Below the pieces are notes generated by a model that ran no database searches, was not told the DNA's origin, and worked only from the letters and a program-made list of their open reading frames with translations. A DNA stretch of 64,000 nucleotides. It comes from Galbibacter sp038433465. Its GTDB lineage: Bacteria > Bacteroidota > Bacteroidia > Flavobacteriales > Flavobacteriaceae. Below, one piece after another: positions 61,748 to 64,000 of the stretch (position 1 is the stretch's first letter; every line of letters starts with the position of its first letter). The stretch is from the NCBI RefSeq assembly GCF_038433465.1, contig NZ_JAESVF010000001.1:372001-436000 (forward strand), written 5' to 3'. A program made the position numbers and the translations under genes.

Positions 61748-62884
61748 ATGATTAATAAACGCTTGCTCGTAAAAAACCTTTTGGCGCATAACGACGAAAA
61801 TAGTTTTTATGACAAAAAGCGATTTATAAACATTAGTGATAAAGAAGGAAAGGCTAAATTTATAAAACACATTTGCGCCCTTGCAAACTCTAACCCTAAT
61901 AACAATTCGTTTATTGTTGTTGGGGTTGAAGATGAAGACAACAAAATTGTGGGAGTCGACTTTTTTGACGATAGCAAAATTCAGAATTTAGTAAATGCCT
62001 ACATTGAAAACGCACCGATAGTTTCCTACGAAAACATTTATTTTCCAGACCTTCAAGAAGGGAAAGTTGTAGGTTTGGTTACCATTCGCTCTTCAGGAAA
62101 ACTGGCCGCACTCAAAAAAAACATCTGGAAATACTGGGGAGGTACCGTATTTTTTAGAGACGGAAGTATAAGCATGCCGAAGGTGTTTGATATCGAAATA
62201 AAAGACACTAATTCTACCATTGTAAATGAAATCGAGCAACACGCCAAAAACAACATCGAACTCACACTTGATGGCGTTATAGATTTTATCAACAACAAAC
62301 ACCGCGATTTGGAAGCAAACTACAAAGTTTTTAAAGAACAATTTGTAGTGTGTTGGGCTGGTACCATAAAAAAAGTAGACGATACCGTTTACTATTCTCG
62401 TGTTGATATTGAACTCATAAATGAGCAGGTAAAACTCTTTTATTCTGCTTTAGATGAAGTGGAAATTTCGTACAATGAAAACGCCTTCAACATTACCGAA
62501 TATGTGCAACTCGGACTCAACAATCACAAAAAATTCTATCCGTTAGAAAAAGTTGAAATTAAGTTTAACGACAACGGTTCGTATAAAATTGATAGCACGC
62601 TTATTTTTAAACCGCCACAATACGACCGCAAGATGTTGTATCATATTTTTAACACCAACAATACTATTTTAGAGAAACTGAAAAAAGGACTTCCGCTGAA
62701 CAATCAGGATGAAAAAGATTTAAAAAACATTCCAGCCACACACCTTATTTGTTACCTAAATGGTTTTGAGGGCGCCCGCCAAATGCTTCAAGATTACCGC
62801 TGGTATGTAAAAGATTACAACAAAAAAGTATATGCTTCCCTCAAAGAAGCGCTTCGAATTTTGCGAAAAGTACAATATTCGTAA
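61748..62884 (+). CDS. Schlafen/AlbA_2-type ATP-binding domain protein
   Basis: 378 residues. N-terminal AlbA_2 (divergent AAA, Schlafen-like) domain: SDKEGKAKFIKHICALANSN, IVVGVEDEDNKIVGVDFFD, and ENAPIVSYENIYFPDL, all typical. The C-terminal 200 residues (about 170-378) match nothing I know; a late Tyr/Arg-rich helix follows. In other proteins this N-terminal domain joins RNA cleavage or transcription regulators; here the role is open. Single gene with its own promoter. Confidence 0.75.
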   Translation: MINKRLLVKNLLAHNDENSFYDKKRFINISDKEGKAKFIKHICALANSNPNNNSFIVVGVEDEDNKIVGVDFFDDSKIQNLVNAYIENAPIVSYENIYFPDLQEGKVVGLVTIRSSGKLAALKKNIWKYWGGTVFFRDGSISMPKVFDIEIKDTNSTIVNEIEQHAKNNIELTLDGVIDFINNKHRDLEANYKVFKEQFVVCWAGTIKKVDDTVYYSRVDIELINEQVKLFYSALDEVEISYNENAFNITEYVQLGLNNHKKFYPLEKVEIKFNDNGSYKIDSTLIFKPPQYDRKMLYHIFNTNNTILEKLKKGLPLNNQDEKDLKNIPATHLICYLNGFEGARQMLQDYRWYVKDYNKKVYASLKEALRILRKVQYS

Positions 62885-62920
62885 CACATTAACATCTAAA
62901 CTTTTTTATTCAGCATTACA

Positions 62921-62948
62921 AATTGTAATTTCACAAACAATTACAATT
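62921..62948. promoter_or_regulatory. Perfect inverted repeat before the phosphatase gene
   Basis: AATTGTAATT-TCACAAAC-AATTACAATT, ten-base perfect arms, 8-base loop, ending 13 bases before the ATG. Could be a DNA operator or an RNA hairpin close to the ribosome site. Confidence 0.4.
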
Positions 62949-62961
62949 CAAAAAACAGTTC

Positions 62962-63693
62962 ATGAAGTACAGAACGCTCGTGGTTGGCGATATTCACGGA
63001 GGTTTCCGCGCATTAGAACAAGTATTAAATCGTGCTAAAGTTACCGAAAACGATACGCTAATTTTTTTAGGCGATTACGTAGATGGATGGAGTGAATCTC
63101 CACAAGTTATCAATAAACTTATCGAATTAAAAAGTAGTCATAATTGTATTTTTATCAAAGGAAATCACGATGCGCTATTCTTAGATTGGCTTCGCACGCA
63201 TGAAGATAATGATTTGTGGTATCAGCATGGAGGAGAAGCAACAGTAAAGGCCTATGAGCAGTTATCTAAAACCGAAATCAACATTCATATACAGTTTTTT
63301 GAAGGACTAGAAACTTATTATTTAGACGACCAAAACAGACTTTTTGTTCATGCGGGATTCACCAATATACACGGTGTTACAAAAGAGTATTTCCCCGAAA
63401 TGATGTATTGGGACAGAACACTTTGGGAGATGGCTTTGGCGCTCGACAAAAACCTACACGAAGATGATATTTTATATCCAAAACGCTTAAAACACTATAA
63501 AGAAATCTATATCGGACATACTCCAACAATTCGAATTGACAAAACTACGCCTGTAAATGCCGCTAATGTTTGGAATATAGACACTGGTGCCGCCTATAAA
63601 AGTCCGCTTACCATCATGGATATCGACACCAAAGACTATTGGCAAAGCGACAATGTAAACGAATTATACCCCGATGAAATAGGAAGAAATTAA
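62962..63693 (+). CDS. PPP-family metallophosphatase
   Basis: 243 residues. Bimetal motifs in order: GDIHG (9-13), GDYVDG (37-42), GNHD (67-70), and later GHTPT and VHAGF His. The serine/threonine phosphatase (PPP) type, e.g. symmetrical protein phosphatases or bis-nucleotidases. Cytoplasmic; substrate not resolved. 77 bases after the AlbA_2-type gene. Confidence 0.93.
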   Translation: MKYRTLVVGDIHGGFRALEQVLNRAKVTENDTLIFLGDYVDGWSESPQVINKLIELKSSHNCIFIKGNHDALFLDWLRTHEDNDLWYQHGGEATVKAYEQLSKTEINIHIQFFEGLETYYLDDQNRLFVHAGFTNIHGVTKEYFPEMMYWDRTLWEMALALDKNLHEDDILYPKRLKHYKEIYIGHTPTIRIDKTTPVNAANVWNIDTGAAYKSPLTIMDIDTKDYWQSDNVNELYPDEIGRN

Positions 63694-63722
63694 AAAGGAT
63701 GGCAATTGCCATCCTTTTTTTT
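63690..63722 (+). terminator. Terminator of the phosphatase gene
   Basis: AAAAAGGATGGC-AATT-GCCATCCTTTTTTTT, perfect stem with T-run, beginning at the stop codon. The A-run on the other side would stop the pyruvate kinase transcript coming from the right as well. Confidence 0.93.
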
Positions 63723-63745
63723 ATATCTGCTGAGAAATATTAAAA

Positions 63746-64000
63746 CTATATTTCTGTTACTCTCAATGTATTTACCATTCCTTTTTCTTGGATTGGCATT
63801 GCAGCAAGACTAATCATCATATCTCCTTTTTCAAGGAATCCTTTTTCTTGCGATATTTTAGTAACATCTTCGATTGTTTGATCTGTACTAACAAACTTAT
63901 CGTAGTAAAATGCTTTTACTCCCCACAACAAACTCAACTGCGTTAAAATTCGTTTGTTAGAAGTAAACACTAAAATATGTGCTTTTGGTCTCCATGCTGA
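63746..64000 (-). CDS. pyk: Pyruvate kinase, C-terminal fragment
   Basis: The frame is open to base 64000, so only the last 85 residues are visible. They fit the pyruvate kinase C-domain: RPKAHILVFTSNKRILTQLS, LLWGVKAFYYDKFVSTDQTIED and SQEKGFLEKGDMMISLA. Makes pyruvate and ATP from phosphoenolpyruvate. The 74-residue start suggested by an internal GTG is not real. Convergent with the phosphatase gene, with a shared terminator between them. Confidence 0.92.
   Translation of the reverse strand, partial: SAWRPKAHILVFTSNKRILTQLSLLWGVKAFYYDKFVSTDQTIEDVTKISQEKGFLEKGDMMISLAAMPIQEKGMVNTLRVTEI

Overview
The window reads as core chromosome of a low-GC member of the Flavobacteriaceae (Bacteroidota), probably marine or aquatic. 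Evidence: a TonB-dependent receptor with an N-terminal CarbD-like domain, a complete Bat (aerotolerance) operon, a type-2 IleRS, a GbsR-headed RND efflux operon, a SulP/carbonic anhydrase pair, Bacteroidota-type promoter boxes (TTG-N17-19-TAnnTTTG), and phosphate-pathway and repair genes all closest in style to flavobacterial proteins. No rRNA, tRNA, CRISPR array, prophage or intact transposase was seen. Most genes lie on the minus strand.

Layout. 1-3.9 kb: tail of an endonuclease/exonuclease/phosphatase-type gene, a small His-containing membrane protein, and a large TonB-dependent receptor. 3.9-8.6 kb: minus operon DUF3108 protein - tryptophan 2,3-dioxygenase - M23 lipoprotein - pgi. It is preceded by a promoter/operator/terminator unit that may encode a ~100-nt small RNA. 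8.9-11.6 kb: homogentisate dioxygenase and 4-hydroxyphenylpyruvate dioxygenase (tyrosine breakdown), separated by a mobile repeat. 11.7-15.7 kb: patatin/Omp85-like protein and uvrC. 15.9-16.9 kb: single-domain response regulator and 5-formyl-THF cyclo-ligase. 16.9-22.5 kb: lspA, a DUF4097-type protein, a DksA/TraR-like protein and ileS. 23.3-31.4 kb: recO, gdhA, cystathionine gamma-synthase-type enzyme, DUF3298 lipoprotein, DinB, ArsC-like, EamA transporter, thioesterase, YheT hydrolase. 31.5-33.6 kb: azurin, DUF1080 lipoprotein, Bax-inhibitor-1 protein. 33.9-40.1 kb: GbsR-MFP-RND-TolC efflux operon. 40.4-45.3 kb: a four-gene operon (two Tat-type aldo/keto reductases, an alpha/beta hydrolase, a SnoaL-like lipoprotein) facing an AraC regulator. 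45.3-47.3 kb: pheS and two conserved hypotheticals. 47.9-51.2 kb: CvpA, carbonic anhydrase, SulP transporter. 51.3-60.6 kb: moxR-DUF58-(BatD/DUF4381-like)-batA-batB-batC-batD-batE. 60.9-64 kb: SDR, Schlafen/AlbA_2-type protein, PPP-family phosphatase, and the C-terminus of pyruvate kinase running off the right edge.

The most unusual content is between genes. (i) A 163-bp element occurs three times at exactly the same length, each copy bounded by 9-bp direct repeats (exact in one copy, 8/9 and 7/9 in the others). One copy is inserted inside another repeat family, so it behaves like a non-autonomous transposon (MITE). (ii) A ~230-270-bp palindrome-rich repeat occurs four times, mostly just upstream of minus-strand genes. 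(iii) Two TTATGC-N2-GCATAA palindromes each sit just upstream of an identical TAACTTTG promoter box; one fronts the candidate small RNA. Among proteins, IleRS carries GIHH in place of the HIGH signature, a variant linked to mupirocin hyper-resistance. The DksA-like protein has lost most of its zinc ligands, and the M23 peptidase has Cys in place of a zinc His.
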